DNA from: Thalassia testudinum
Taxonomy: Eukaryota > Streptophyta > Magnoliopsida > Alismatales > Hydrocharitaceae
NCBI GenBank assembly: GCA_037157565.1
Contig: JAZHRO010000036.1
Coordinates: 128,534,001-128,598,000 of the forward strand
Direction of reading: 5' to 3'
DNA: 64,000 bases
Both the position numbers and the translations under genes were made by a program. The notes beneath the pieces were generated by a model, which had not been told where the DNA came from, did not search any database, and worked only from the letters and a program-made list of their open reading frames with translations. Shown piece after piece: positions 32,603 through 45,020 of this stretch; positions within the stretch are counted from its first letter, which is position 1, and every line of letters starts with the position of its first letter.

Positions 32603-34311
32603 TGATTAGCCCATATTTGTGGGCTATTTAAGTATTTAAGTGCCTAGACGTTAAGTTAATTTTAACATTTAGATAGCATACATTAGGATGTAAATAAATT
32701 AATTCATATTTTTAGCTTAAGTGCATAATTCATGTGTGGCATCCAAATCTAAATGCATTTAGAATTAACCTAGAATTGCATGCATTTGATTAGTTAATTA
32801 ATTAGGTGCATTACCTATATTGTTTTAATTAACATAAAAGTTGAGTTATGTATAAATAATCCTAATTATTTTTTATTATTCTTTTCCTTCTACAGGAACG
32901 GCTCCGCCTCTCCTCCTCCAACCATACCTCCGTAATGGTCATGAGAAGCGGATCTACACCCGCCTCTCCATTTCAAACCCATGTGCACGACTAGAAAGGG
33001 AGGAGGAGACAACCATGCAATGGGAGACACCTCCCCACTCCACCACTATGTACTCCACTCCACCACCGTGGTCTCCAAGGCCGAGCTCCACCACATCGTG
33101 GGCCGGTGAGGTGACAGCTCGCCGTGCCAATCCAGTGAGCTTGGCCATCACCGTGCAACTACCAAATCTCCCTCCCTATCCACGCACCACCAACACCATC
33201 TTTTTCTTCTTCTTCTTCTATTTTGAGAACAAAACCATCCCCGCGTCCTCCTTGCTGCACCTCTACACCACACCTGCAGCAATGCACAACCTCCTGGGCA
33301 TGCTCCCTCGCCATCCCCGTGAGACAGCCCTCCAGCTCCACCGCAGTATCGACTGCACGCCCATGCTGTGTGCACCGCCCTCTAGCTCCACCGCAGTAGG
33401 AGGGCGCCCCTCAGCGCACCCACTCACCTCCTTCGAGCACCTGCACTCCCTGTAGCGTGCCATCAATGCTTACAGCAGCAGCAGCCGCACATCCTCCAAC
33501 CCACCGGCCCTCACCTGCGCGTGCAGAGCACGAGCTATGGCTATCGCTCCACCTGCGCGCTGCACCTCCACCCGCGCGTCGAGCAAGCTACACCTCTTCC
33601 CGTACGCCCTCTAGCAGCTCCGCCCGCACGCCTCCAGTGTGCAAGGACGTCCATACGCTGAGCTTCCAACGAGAAGCACCTCCAGCGGCCTCCTACACCA
33701 CGCGCACACATCCCTCTGCGCTCCTCGCCTCCAACCGTGCGTTGAGCTACTTCACAGTAGTAGCAGCCAACCCATCACTGCCGCCCCTCTCTATTCCTTC
33801 TGACAACCTCGGGCCACCACGCACTTCACTGCGACCACCATTGCGAAGCCCTCGCCTCACTCATCTCCTACGCCAAGTCTCACCTCCAACCGTGGCCTGC
33901 CGTGCATGCATGCCAAGCTCGAAGCAAATGCTCTATTTCTTATCGTATTAATATTTACATTCATATGCCATTGCCACTCTTTTTATTTTGAATTAATTAA
34001 TTAAATATTGTGACTAATTTATGCAAGTGACATCCCTCTTTCTCATAAATGCCATTTCAGCATGATCTCTTGATGTTTTCTTAATCTGAAGGAGGATTTG
34101 GCTCAATTTCTTGACGAAATTAATCGTGAACATCTATTTTTAACCTATGCAAGTTTAAATAGGTCATTGCCTCCCTGTGGACACGACCCGCTCTCCTATG
34201 AGTTGTTTAATTTTAATTCTAATTATTTTTATTAGTCGATTTTCCATCACTTAGAAATACAACGATAAATCTTCTTAATCATCATTTTTGAAAGTGAAAA
34301 CCCACTTGTCA
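32603..34311 (+). mobile_element. 3' LTR of element E
   Basis: Pairs with 14913-16627. TATA box TATAAATA at 32851-32858. Ends CACTTGTCA at 34311, followed by the TSD ATGGC. Differences from the 5' LTR are a few percent in the AT-rich parts and more in the GC-rich middle. Confidence 0.93.
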
Positions 34312-34316
34312 ATGGC

Positions 34317-34589
34317 GGGAAGTCGCCATCCGTGCAAGCTGATTACGGATCTCTGTGATCTCATCTTTATGCTGTTTTTGAATGTCAACCAGGGTTTGAA
34401 GGATCAGGGCCATCTTATCGCCCTTGCTAAGCCCTAATTGGTAATTTAGGTTGGATCTTGGTTGATTGAGCTAATATGGGTGAGGGGCCTTTGGTCAAGG
34501 TTGGAATTGAGGTCTCGGATTTGGGTTATTTCCCAACCACGCAAAGTTTGGATGATTACGCCATCTACGGTTGTAGGCATTAGAGTAAG
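34317..34589 (-). pseudogene. Distal gag of element C next to the E insertion
   Basis: Continues the gag region to the E target site. The minus strand still shows codons equivalent to the NPRPK/FQPQP part of C' near 1920. No open frame remains. Confidence 0.5.
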
Positions 34590-35696
34590 GATTGTTCTAG
34601 ATGGCGTGGAGATCCTCATATGTCTGAGGAACTCTAGAGTAATCAGGATATGAGGATTTAGAGTTGCCCCAACTATGGTAAGCTAGTTCAGAGTTTCGTC
34701 TGAGATCGAAATCAGACAGGGGTGGATAGGCATCCATCCCCTGAGAGTGGTAGATGTTGTGTGCCACCACCCTACCAGAGGGCGGGTCCGCGTATGTGCT
34801 TTGCGGTGTAGTGGTGGTCTTGTGTAGATGTCGAGTGATGTCATCTACCTTTTTCTCAATGATAGAGACCTTATCCAATTGACTGGCTACCAACTCCCAG
34901 TCGACGGATGCGGAAAGGCCTCGGGATTCATGTACCTCCTATTGTTTGTTAATGCGCAGGTGGTCGTCAGGTTGTACGCACCCAGTGACTCATTGTTTAT
35001 GGAGTTCTCGCACATATTTTCGAGAATTCCCGAAATCCCGTCTTCATGCTAACCCATGATGCTGCCACCACAGGTGGTATTGACAAATAGCTTGATGTTG
35101 TCATGGAGCCCGTGGTAAAAGGATTGGACTTGTTCCTACGTTGGGACTCTGTGATGGGGGCATTTACACATGAGATCTAGAAAACAATCCCATGCCTCAT
35201 GTAGAGATTCTCCCGATCCTTGCAAGAAGTGTGTGATTTGGTGCTGCATTGCATTGGTTCAACCAATGGGATAGAATTTTTGCAAGAAAGTAGTCTGAAG
35301 TTCTTCCCATGTGTTGATCTGGAGTGGGTATGTCTGAAACCAATGGGTGACTTTGTTAGCTAGAGAGAAGGAGAAGATTTTCAAGAGTAGACCGTCTCGA
35401 TTTTGCATGTCTGCCCTGAATGTATGGGCCAGATGCTTTAGATTCTTGATGTGCTGGAAAGGATCCTCGAAGTTCAAGCCATGAAATTTCGAGGTCATGT
35501 GAAGCATACTAGGCTTGAGCTCCACCTCAGGTCCTCCTGTAGGAATGTTGATTCGAGGTTCGATCTCCACCGCAGCGGGATTGTAGTGATCTCACATTTG
35601 AGGACGCGACGATGGGTTGATGTAGGCATTGATCCAATCTCTGAAATCAAAGAATTGTTGTGGTTCAAAGTTAGGTTGTTCTCTTTGATGATCCAT
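34590..35696 (-). pseudogene. gag: gag of element C (broken)
   Basis: Starts at the ATG at 35696 (MDHQREQPNFEPQQFFDFRD). Capsid motifs in order: VELKPSMLHMTSKFHGLN, EDPFQHIKNLKHLAHTF, KIFSFSLANKVTHWFQTYPL and EELQTTFLQKFYPIG (35570-35259), then after stops HEAWDCFLDLMCKCPHH and, in another frame, ASQLDKVSIIEKKVDDITRH with YHSQGMDAYPP (34893-34700). The later NPxSNxYNxxWRNHP region follows near 34570-34500. It would continue across the E insertion into the protease at 14400-13480. Stops and a frame change make it inactive. Confidence 0.82.
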
Positions 35697-36793
35697 GATC
35701 GTGGCTGGAGAATCAGGCTCAGAAATGGAGTTGGAAGAGATGTCAATGTGATCGAGTAGTTAAACAAATAAGTCGAGGCTTGGCCTCGACGAGAGTGAAA
35801 AACTAGTGGAGGCCTCAAGGGTGGTCTTAGGGACCTCCTCCCGTACATACACCGATGGAATAGGCGAGGAACAAAAGGTGTGATGGACCCAATCAAGACA
35901 TCCAAGGATTCTTGGATGACTATAGAGGTTCGAGGCGGATGATACCTCTAGATAACGAAGTCGTCCACCTAAGAACTACTTGGCCATCCAGGAAGGGAGA
36001 GTCCCGCAAAGACCCCTACATGGTATAGCGTCTCCACGGGTTGCAGGGTTTCCCCCACCCGACCTTCCTTGTCATCACGAATCTAGGTAGACCAGAATGA
36101 ATGACTTGACCTCTTAAGTCTACCAATTTTATGTTTAGACGAGGTGCTTTAGGGTTCCACTTGAACTTTAGAATGAATTTGTCAGTGGTGACCTAATTTG
36201 AAGATTGGTTGACCCCACAAGGTGGGTCAACTTCACCTATATTTGTCCTTGATTATTAGGTCCCAATCTTAGGATTCAAGTGGATGTTTAGAGCTTGATT
36301 TTAGGGTTTGCTTGATTAGGTAAATTCAATCAAGGCTTAGGAAACACACAATTTAGGGAAGTAGATTCTTCTTTAAGTAAGTGTGATCCTCAACCCTAAA
36401 GTGGAAACCCTAATTTTGGCTCTAATTAGTCCAATAAGTTTTTGTCCAAATTTGGCACCTAGGGCTCAATCAAGAAGGTGAGTAGCCTTGGGTGTCTTAA
36501 ATCCCTAATAGGAGCTAAAATCAAGTTTGAGATTTTTCTAATCAAATCAGGAAACTTGATGATTAATTCTAGGTAGAAAATGCAAGTTGATCTTAATCGA
36601 TTTCTTCCTTTTTTAGCTTTTCTCAGAATCAAGGGTTTTAATGGAAAATAAGATGAGATTACTTGCCCTTGGAGTGTTTGATGTGTGGTTGATCTCCTCC
36701 AATGAATCCCCTGCATAGATCACAGCAAAAGAGATCGATCAAGTTAGTACTAGATCAGAAATTATAATCAGAGAGATCAAATTGTGCGTTGCT
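35697..36793 (-). other. Untranslated leader of element C
   Basis: Aligns with 3114-4216 of C'. No gene is seen; small frames are not shared between the two copies. Confidence 0.65.
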
Positions 36794-36810
36794 CCCTGGC
36801 AACGGCACCA
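36794..36810 (-). other. Primer-binding site (tRNA-Asp type), element C
   Basis: The plus strand reads CCCTGGCAACGGCACCA, two transitions from the tRNA-Asp 3' end, 3 nt from the LTR start at 36814. Confidence 0.88.
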
Positions 36811-36813
36811 AAA

Positions 36814-38016
36814 TGTTAACACGTGAAATTGATATTATAAAATCGTTGTGTTGTAGTATAGTTGAAATTGCTTGTCAACAAATACAATTTATAACTCGAA
36901 AGATCGTTAAGAAAGTCCAACGTCAAATGCAGGGAGCAAGTATAGCAATTTATCTCAAGATCACAATTTTAGCACAAAGATGAGCAATTTATAGTGAAAA
37001 ATCCATGAAGAATGATATATATAGGAGAGCAAATGTCAATGATGCAAAAAGATTAGGGTAAAATGGTGATTTAAATCATCAATTACCATAATTACAATAA
37101 TAGCAAATATTTGAATAGTCTGAAGCAAATTTAATCCATGCAAGCCAAGTGCACAGTGCACTATCAGAGATATTAGATGACAAGGCTCCAAATCAGATGG
37201 CCTAAATGCTCAGTTGCTACAGTGCAAAGGCACTATTCTCTTCTTCTCTTCTTTCCTTCTCAACTCTTCCTCAAGTCACGTATAGAGGCAAAGGCCTCTT
37301 TCCTTCAAGTGTTAGAGAGTGAGGCAAAACCCCCCTTCTCTCTTTCTCTCTCAAACCCAGGGCTAATCGAGTCAGTAACCAGGTATACGGTCAGAGATCC
37401 AGGTCCACGGGCTGTGAGCACAGATGAGGGTGCGCAGGTGTGCGGGGGACCTCACCCCCCGTGTGTCGAGGCGATAAGGCCTCGGCACGAATTCCCTTTA
37501 TCTACGATTGAAGGCTCAGCTATCTCCTATGTGGGATTAAAATCCCACCTTCCTTCGTGTGAAACTGTTGCTGCCTCCTTCGTCAAATTAGTGTGGGGGA
37601 AGCGGTCAATGCCCCAATTGACTGTCTAGGAAGCTTCCTAGGCTGAGTCTGCTTTGCCTGAGTCGCAAACCTAGAGTGGAGATCTGAAGAACACGCCTCG
37701 AGCTTTCTCGAAGCAACTGCAACAATGGCGTGTTGACCTGTTTCCCTAAAAACAAAAATATGGTCTTTCAACCTCGTCAAACCAGCTCAAAAGGTCTGCC
37801 AGATCATGGCGGACATGGCGGTGGTGGTTTCATGATGTGGGGAGGTGTGTGTGCATAGGGCGAGGTCGAGGCGGAGTTGTGAAGATGGTGGTGTTTGAGG
37901 AGATGGTAGAGTAGCTAATTGGTGGAATTAGGTTAGGGCTTTAGTTGGTGGGGTCGCGGCGAAGCTGATGGGGGTGGTAGTGGTGAGATTCATGCGGTGG
38001 AGCGGCAGATAGGCGT
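36814..38016 (-). mobile_element. 5' LTR of element C, first part
   Basis: Begins TGTTAACACGTG. It shares with 6821-7432 the CAAAGGCCTCTTTCC region and shows the undisturbed site of solo LTR S (AGGGCGAGG near 37857). It ends at GGCGT (38012-38016), the TSD of element B, and continues at 47951. Confidence 0.88.
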
Positions 38017-38280
38017 TGGTAGAGAGAATTTCGCTTTCAACAATTAATATTAAGATAATTAGTCGTTGTATCACAAAAGGTGGTGGAAAATCTTTCGATC
38101 AACAAATAAAATATTTCTAACCACTAGGATCAGGTCGTATCCACAAGGAAGAACGATTGCAATAAATTCACGAGTGTAGAGCCATAATGTTTGCAGAAGT
38201 ATTTGCAAAATTAATTCAATGAATATGCTGCTTTGAATGTCTCTTCCAATTTCATGAGAAGTCCAGGGCTATTTATATAA
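38017..38280 (-). mobile_element. Truncated 3' LTR of element B
   Basis: Matches 46340 to about 46603 (TGGTAGAGAGAATTT[C/T]GC...), then stops. The polypurine tract and about 1.35 kb of LTR are lost. The break carries a short duplicated filler: GAATGTCTCTTCCAAT at 38235-38250 and again at 38284-38299. Confidence 0.85.
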
Positions 38281-39558
38281 TGAGAATGTCTCTTCCAATA
38301 TGCTGCAGACTCTAGATCTCTAGACTATCGAACAAGTCAACTAAGAGAGAGGCTAAACAACTGTACTCTTTTGGTGTTCCTTTGTGCTCACTCTTTTCCT
38401 TCTTTTCATTCTGAGATCACAAATCTCACCAGATTTTGTAAATGTACTCATTGTTTGGTGGCCTCACATGGTATTCACACTTCAATTAAAGTCCTAATAA
38501 CCCTACAACTAAGTTAGAGAACCTTAGCCAGTATTTGGGCGATCAGAAATACTGAAAAGTAGATATGGGTCATATTTGGTAGATCGAAATGGATGTTTTT
38601 GTTGTTGCCTCAAAAACATTGACACAAAAAGTGACATGAAGATAAAACTCCAAACTTGAACTCTTTTTTTTTCTTCTTTTTCTTCTCCTTTTTTTTCATA
38701 TTTTTCTAAATATAAATGTTTCTTCTTTCCTTTTTCTCTTTTTTTATTTTTATTTTTTTCAACTACTAAGCACAAAATGGCGCATACTTTTATTTATGAG
38801 GCATTATTAGGAATGATGATGGTCAAGAGAATATTGTGTAGCTTATTTTGTAGAAGTGCCTACTCTCGGCACCAGGAAAAGATGGATAGGACAATCGTAT
38901 TTCTGACATTTGGCATTACTACCCTCCTTTAGCCAAGGACTCTATGAAGGACAGTCGTAACCATCCACCATAGTCATAGTTTTATTAAGACCCAATCTCT
39001 GTGTATATGCCTTATTTGGTGACTCTCAAGAATTCACACAATGTTTGCATGCAGGAACAGGGAGCAAAAACTATGCCTAACTCTGAGGTATCATCAACCA
39101 AATATCCAGAACTTAAGAGTTCTCACACTAGACTTAACGCACTAGTAGTCTCTCTACTTCCTTCTCACAAATAATAGGTGGATCTAATAGAAGATAGTAT
39201 GCCTGACTCCTTATTAACTGTCCAAGGATTCAGTAAACTAAAAATGCTTATTGATTTTCTACAAAGATCCATTTCCCAATCTACGTGCAAGTGAATGTAA
39301 CTGTGTACTAGATGCTAAACTTAAGAAATAACTCAAGAAGAAAATCTTCCATAACACTTCCTTGATAAATTTTCTACTAGGGACTAACCAATTCAGCTAA
39401 AAAAGATGAAAGATTTTTTTTTTCCTGAATGTATGCAAATATTTACAAATGCTATAAACATACTCAAGTTATATCCCCCTGTGCCTAAGATTGACAATGT
39501 CCTCATTGGAAAAATGCAAACATAGAAGAATATCACCTGAGGAGGAGAGTGGGAGGAG
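38281..39558 (-). other. 3' non-coding region of element B
   Basis: Counterpart of 20295-21523 in A, with the TATTTGGT[G/A]G repeats, the pyrimidine tract (38665-38760) and the CAATGAGGACATTG box (minus strand, 39495-39508) next to a weaker G-rich tract. No env-like frame. Confidence 0.7.
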
Positions 39559-40835
39559 CTAAGGCTCCTCAAGCCGAAGTGCGTCCAAAACCTGGCCATC
39601 TGAAAGAGTAACATAAGGTTTAAGTCATTGGCTATTCACCTTAAAGCTAACACCAGAAGTAGGGTTTGGAATTTCTACAGCTCTATGAGGGAAGGCATTA
39701 ATAACAACGTATGTCCTATCCCAGCGTGACTTGAGCTTTCCTGGAAATAATTTAAGTCTGGAATTGAAAAGTCAGACCCACTGGTTAGGCTCAAAAGTCT
39801 TTCTAATGATGTGCTTATCATGGAAGACTTTTGTACGTTGCTTGTAAGCTTGAGAAGTTTCATAGGCTTCATTACGAAGCACCTCAAGCTCACTTAACTC
39901 CAACATACGTGCCTTTCTTACTTTTTCTAGATTCAAGTTAACGTTTTTAATAGCCCAATAGGCTTTGTGTTGGATTTCAACGGGAAGATGGCATGCCTTT
40001 CCGTAGACAAGCTGGAAAGGAGACATGCCCAAGGGAGTCTTATATGTTGTTCTATAGGCCCAAAGAGCATCATTTAGTTTTTTAGACCAATCATTATGAT
40101 CGGGCCTGACAGTTTTTTCTAAAATTCGTTTAATCTCCCCATTAGATACTTCAACTTGTCCACTCGTTTGGGGATGGTAAGGTGTGGCTATCATGTGGTT
40201 AACTCCCAAATTTTGTAGTCTTATGAAGTGTACGTTCTTGAAGTGAGGTCCTCCATCACTTATGATCGTCCTTGGGCACCCATATCGAGAAATGATATTA
40301 GCCTTAACAAAACCCAAGACCACGGAATGGTCATTGGTTCACGTGGGTATGGCTTCTATCCATTTCGATACATAGTCTACAGCCACAAGGATGTACTCAT
40401 ATCCGAAGGACACAGGAAGGGGACCCATGAAATTGATGCCCCAAATATCAAAGATCTCAACAGAGAGGATAGGTTGCTGGAGCATCTCATCCCTCTTTCC
40501 GATGGTTCCTGTCTGCTAGCAATGTAGACATGCGCCCACATATGTATGTACATCTCGGAATAATGTGAGCCACCAAAAGCTAGACTGAAGAACCTTAGGG
40601 CAGTCTTTTTTCCACTAAAATGTCCCCCACAGTGGAGGTCCTGGCAGAAACTCAGAACACTTCTTTATTCTTCGTCAGGGACGCAACGGCAGAAAAGTTG
40701 GTCAAGGCCTATTCTAAAAATCTCAGGTTCCTCCCAGTGATAAAATTTAGCGTCAGCAAGAAACCTGTCTCGCTTCTGCTTGTCCCAAGTACTGGGGGTA
40801 ATGCCCGTGACCAAATAGTTCACTATGTCAGCGAA
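39559..40835 (-). pseudogene. pol: Integrase of element B
   Basis: Catalytic core in order: [20 protein letters not shown] near 40400 (the A copy has IDFMGPF, so the catalytic Asp codon looks changed here), [11 protein letters not shown] with the second Asp (about 40250), GQVEVSNGEIKRIL with the Glu (about 40150), then [20 protein letters not shown] and [17 protein letters not shown] (about 39970-39840). The natural stop is at 39559-39561. The upstream zinc-binding part is in another frame, and a 3-nt gap lies at FIRL-QNLG. Not active. Confidence 0.87.
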
Positions 40836-42480
40836 CTAAGGAGTTTTGGCCTCCACATCCATCAGAGACTCATTAGGGAAAGTCTCTTGGATACCGCTAG
40901 CAGGGTTTGCTGCCTCAATAGGGATCCTAGACAGATGATCTGCTACCACATTCTCAACTCCTTTCTTATCTTTAATTTCCAGGTCAAACTCCTGGAGTAG
41001 CAGAATCCAATGAATTAGGTGAGGTTTGGTGTCCTTTTTAGCAAGAAGATGCTTTAAAGAAGAATGATCAGTGAACACCACAACCTTGGATCCCAAAAGA
41101 TAAGATCAAAACTTTTCCAAAGTAAACACTACAGCAAGAAGCTCCTTTTCAGTGACCATGTAGTTTTCTGAGGATCCATAAGGGTCTTGTTGGCATAATG
41201 CAGCACATGAGATTTGCCATCAACCCTTTGACCTAAGACCGCTCCCACTACAAAATCAGAAGCATTGCACATTAGCTCAAATGGGAGGGTCCAACATGGT
41301 GCTTGGAGAATCGGTGCGGTAATATGGGCTTTCTTTAAAACTTGGAAAGCCTCGCCACATCTATCATCAAAATTGAAGGAGACATCCTTCGCTAATAGGT
41401 CACAGAGTGGCTTAGAGATTTTACTGAAATCTCTAATGAAGCGCCTATAAAATCCAGCATGGCCAAGGAAAGATCTAACCTGACGAACATTGGCGGGCAA
41501 TGGAAGCTTAGAGATGGAATCAATTTTTGCGGTGTCCACCTCTAATCCTCTCTCAGAAACTACATGCCCTAACATAATGCCCTGCTGGACCATAAAGTGG
41601 CTTTTCTCCTAGCTAAGCACCAGCTTTGCCTCTTCACAATGGGTTATGACTTTATCAAGGTGCGAAAGGCATAGGTCAAACGATGAGCCGTAAGTAGAGA
41701 AGTCATCCATGAAAATTTTAACAAACTCGTCGATCATATCAGAAAAGATAGCCATCATACATCGTTGGAAAGTGGCAGGAGCATTACATAACCCAAATGA
41801 CATTCGACGGAACGCAAATGTACCATACGAACTTGTGAAGGTAGTATGCTCCTAATCATCAGGAAAGATGGCTATCTGATTATACCAGGAATACCCATCA
41901 AGGAAATAAAAGAACTTATTCCCCGCCAGTCGTTCCAAAATCTGATCGATAAACGGTAAGGGGAAATGGTCTTTCTGGGTAGTCGTGTTCAAACGGCGGT
42001 AATCAATGCAAACCCTCCAACTAGTTGAGGGTCTAGTGGTCACCAACTCTCCTTGTTCCTTTTCTTCCACAGTGATTCCTGCCTTTTTGGGCACCACATG
42101 AATAGGACTGACTCATTTACTATTTGAAATGGGATAGATAATCCCTGCATCCAGCCATTTCAGAATCTCCTTTTTAATAACCTCTCGCATATTGGGGTTA
42201 AGCCTTCTCTGCATGTCTCGAAAAGGTTTCACGGACTCGTCCGTGTATATATGATGCATGCAAAGGGAGGGATCAACACCCTTAATATCAGCAATTGACC
42301 AAACAATTGCTTCCTTGTGCCTTTGTAGACACTCACGTAAAGCTCCCTCTTACGATTCAGATAATGCAGACGAGATAATAACAGGGAGAGTGTCATTAGG
42401 GCCAAGGAAAGCATACTTCAATGTGCTCGGGAGGGGTTTCAGCTCCAACTCAGGAGCCTTTTGTGTTGAGGGTTTAAGTT
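40836..42480 (-). pseudogene. pol: Reverse transcriptase and RNase H of element B
   Basis: RT motifs: WRVCIDYRRLNTTTQKDHFP and FIDQILERLAGNKFFYFLDG (42097-41900), MSFGLCNAPATFQRCMMAIF (41803), FVKIFMDDFSTYGSS with the catalytic DD (about 41710), then [20 protein letters not shown] (about 41480). RNase H: ELMCNASDFVVGAVLGQ, where the first catalytic Asp of CDAS is Asn, and [20 protein letters not shown] (about 41090-41020). A frameshift near 41130-41160 (a base lost from TTTTGCTGAGG) splits RNase H. Stops separate the RT blocks. Confidence 0.88.
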
Positions 42481-43190
42481 GATACGTCCCCGCCTCAGGT
42501 AGTGGGTCTACCTTCATGGTCCAGGGTGGGGACAGAGACTCTGTGTGTATCCCCAGCAACTCTTCTAATTTTGGTATTTCCCATTTAGTTTCTTCAATAG
42601 TCAGAGGATGGTCCTTAGATATGACCTTTTGAAGGGGATCTCTACATAAGAGTGCTGGAGTAGTCTCCTCAATTATTTCATCAATAACCTCAATTTGAGA
42701 ACAATCTTCAAATCTGGATTGCTTGTTGGTATCAAAAACATTCAACCGGATCTTCTTGTTCCTAAAGCCCATTTAAAGTGCCCCTAATCTACAATTGATA
42801 GAGGCGCTGGCTGTGGCCAAGAAGGGGCATCCCAAAATAATGGATGGCTTGGTGGGCTTATTAGAAGGGTCAGTATCTTGCACAAGAAAGTCAACAGGGA
42901 AGAAGTCCTCCACTCTCACCAGGACATCTTCAAGTAATCCCCAAGGTGTCTTAAGTGATCTATCTGCGACCTAGAGGATGAATGGACTAGGTTTTAACTC
43001 ACCTCCTCCCAAAAGGTCGTAGATAGAGCTCAGAAAAATGTTCACCCCTGCCCCCAGATCGAGCAGAGCATCGTCAATGTGTTGGCTACCTATAATCACT
43101 GAAATATACGGGGCCCCTGGGTCTTTCATTTTGGGGGGTGTTCCATGTTGGAGAACCGAGCTAACATGGTCAGACAGGATGATCTTGGCT
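42481..43190 (-). pseudogene. pol: Retropepsin-like protease of element B
   Basis: The active-site loop reads ALLDLGAGVN (about 43060), followed by LGGGELKPSPF and ILGCPFLATASASINC (about 42830). Stops at about 42772 and 42972, and a 3-nt gap at DFFPVDF, mark it as broken. The linker to RT reads CRDPLQKVISKDHPLTIEET and LEELLGIHTESLSPP. Confidence 0.75.
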
Positions 43191-45020
43191 TGGACCTATC
43201 TCCTAGATCGGTGCTTCTGGGTGCACATGTCCTTAAGAAACTTGGCATAAGATGGGATCTGTTTGATAGCTTCCAACAAAGGCAAGTTGATTTGGACTTG
43301 CCTAAAAGTATCCATAATCTCCTCTATCCTATCCTTAGCTCTAGATGAGACAATAGAAGATTCCCCAGGAGCAGATAGGCACTCTGGATAGGGCACCCTC
43401 GACTTCTGGGTAGAGGGGTCGTCATGGCAGGAGAGGGGTGATGGAATGACGACATCCTCATTATGGGTGATTTCAAGCGAGGGAGAGCAGTGTGGCTCTT
43501 CCTCGGTGGAGATGGAAGTCAGGTCGGGTGTAGGAGGGGAATTCTGAGACATAATCGTAGGAGTGTTATCAGGCTTATCAATTTTCTTTCCACTCCTTAG
43601 CTCGGTCACAGTTTGGGCGTGCTTCCTGAATACGATCCCCTTGCCCTTTGGGTTCTCTTCAGAAGATCTAGGCAACTTCCCTCGATCACGTTGCCTAACT
43701 ACCTCAGTAAGATGACCAATTTAGGATTTCATATCAGTAATCATCTTATTCTGAGATTGGATGACCATATTCTGATGCTCTTGCATCGCTTTCATCATGG
43801 CTTTAAGTTCATCCATCTCAGAGGGCTTATTCTGAGGAGGGTTTTCATAGGATGGTTGGTATATGGGTTGGGGAGGTAGGGGTCTTGTATTCCCTTAGTT
43901 AGAAGCATCACCTTGCTTCCAAAAGAAGTTTGGATGGTTCCACCACCCCGAATTATAGGTATTGGAATAAGGGTTATTGCAAGGAGGTGGGAGGAAACCT
44001 TGGGCCGCATTCAAGTCGGCCTGAATCAACTCAGGGAATTGATTTGCCTGGTGGCACTTCGCAGTGGTGTGCATTGTGCTTTAGCAAATGGAGCATTCAC
44101 TTTAAGCCTGAAAGATAGAGGCTGCTTGCGAGTTCATGCTGGGGTTTGCTAAAAGCCTATCAAAGTTTTTGTTCAATAATTGAATCTGATAAGCCAAATC
44201 CTAAGTAGCTCCAGCTTCATGGGCCTCTATCTTCCTCTATAAGATTAATGGTTTTCTTTCTTGATAGGCAGAGGACATATGTATGGAGTTATCACTTAAT
44301 TTTCAAATAATGCCCAGGCTTCATCCTCAGTTTTGGTCATGAAGGTTCCTGCATAGGCTACATCGATGGTTTGCCTATACCTTTCAGATAATCCGTTATA
44401 GAACCTTTGGACCAACTGCCATCTTGGCACTTGATGGTGGGGGAATAACCTAAGAAGGTCATTAAAGCACTCCCAAGTCTCATGAAATTGCTCCCCTTCC
44501 TGTTGAGTAAAACCCATAATCTCTCTTCTGTAATGGTTGGTCTTACTCATAGGAAAATACTTTTTCAAGAATTCTCCCTTAAGTGTGGCCCAATCATTTA
44601 CCCTTGCATCGAGGGTATGATACCAGTGCTTGGCCTTATCCTTAGAGAGAATGGAAATAGATTCCTCACCAGGGCTTCATCAGCAAAGCCCTGGAGCTTC
44701 ACCGTGGAACAGACCTCGGTGAATTCCTCAAGATGCCTGTAGGGATCCTCCCTAGTAGTACCATAAAAAGATGGGAGCAAAGATATGATGCTGCTCTTGA
44801 TTTCATATGGATTATCCACTCTAGGTCTTCGGATAGGTAGGGCTTGGTGGGTTGTAGGGAGGAAATAGTCTCTCAAAGTTCTCTGATTTTCACCAACCCT
44901 AATCTCTTCTTCAGGTCTTTCTTCAGCCATTTTTCTTCTTTCTTGGTTAGCTTTCCTTATAATTCTCTTAGGCTCAGGGTTGAAGAGAAGACTACTACTA
45001 AGAGAGTGCCTACCAAGCAT
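43191..45020 (-). pseudogene. gag: gag of element B
   Basis: Starts at the ATG at 45020 (MLGRHSLSSSLLFNPEPKRI), as in A. Open to about 44598 with MAEERPEEEIRVGENQRTLR, ISLLPSFYGTTREDPYRHLE and LVRNLFPFSL. A frame change near 44640 leads into MKKYFPMSKTNHYRREIMGF and LVQRFYNGLSERYRQTIDVA (44568-44340). The zinc-knuckle segment is damaged, with stops at its second half near 44090. The NNPYSNTYN.GWWNHPNF segment (about 43970) and the Pro/Ser linker (43675-43196) follow in further frames. At least two frameshifts. Confidence 0.87.

Larger units (their letters stand above)
14908..34316 (+). mobile_element. Element E: non-autonomous LTR retrotransposon (14913-34311) with TSD ATGGC
   Basis: LTRs at 14913-16627 and 32603-34311 (1715 and 1709 bp) both start TGATTAGCCC and end TTGTCA. 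ATGGC at 14908-14912 and 34312-34316 is the target duplication. A PBS for tRNA-Asp follows the left LTR. After removing A, the internal region is only about 4.1 kb and holds one broken acidic ORF and no protease, RT or integrase. Its leader and U5 resemble those of A, so an A-like element could have supplied the proteins. Two blocks of sequencing-adapter sequence lie in its 3' half. Confidence 0.9.
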
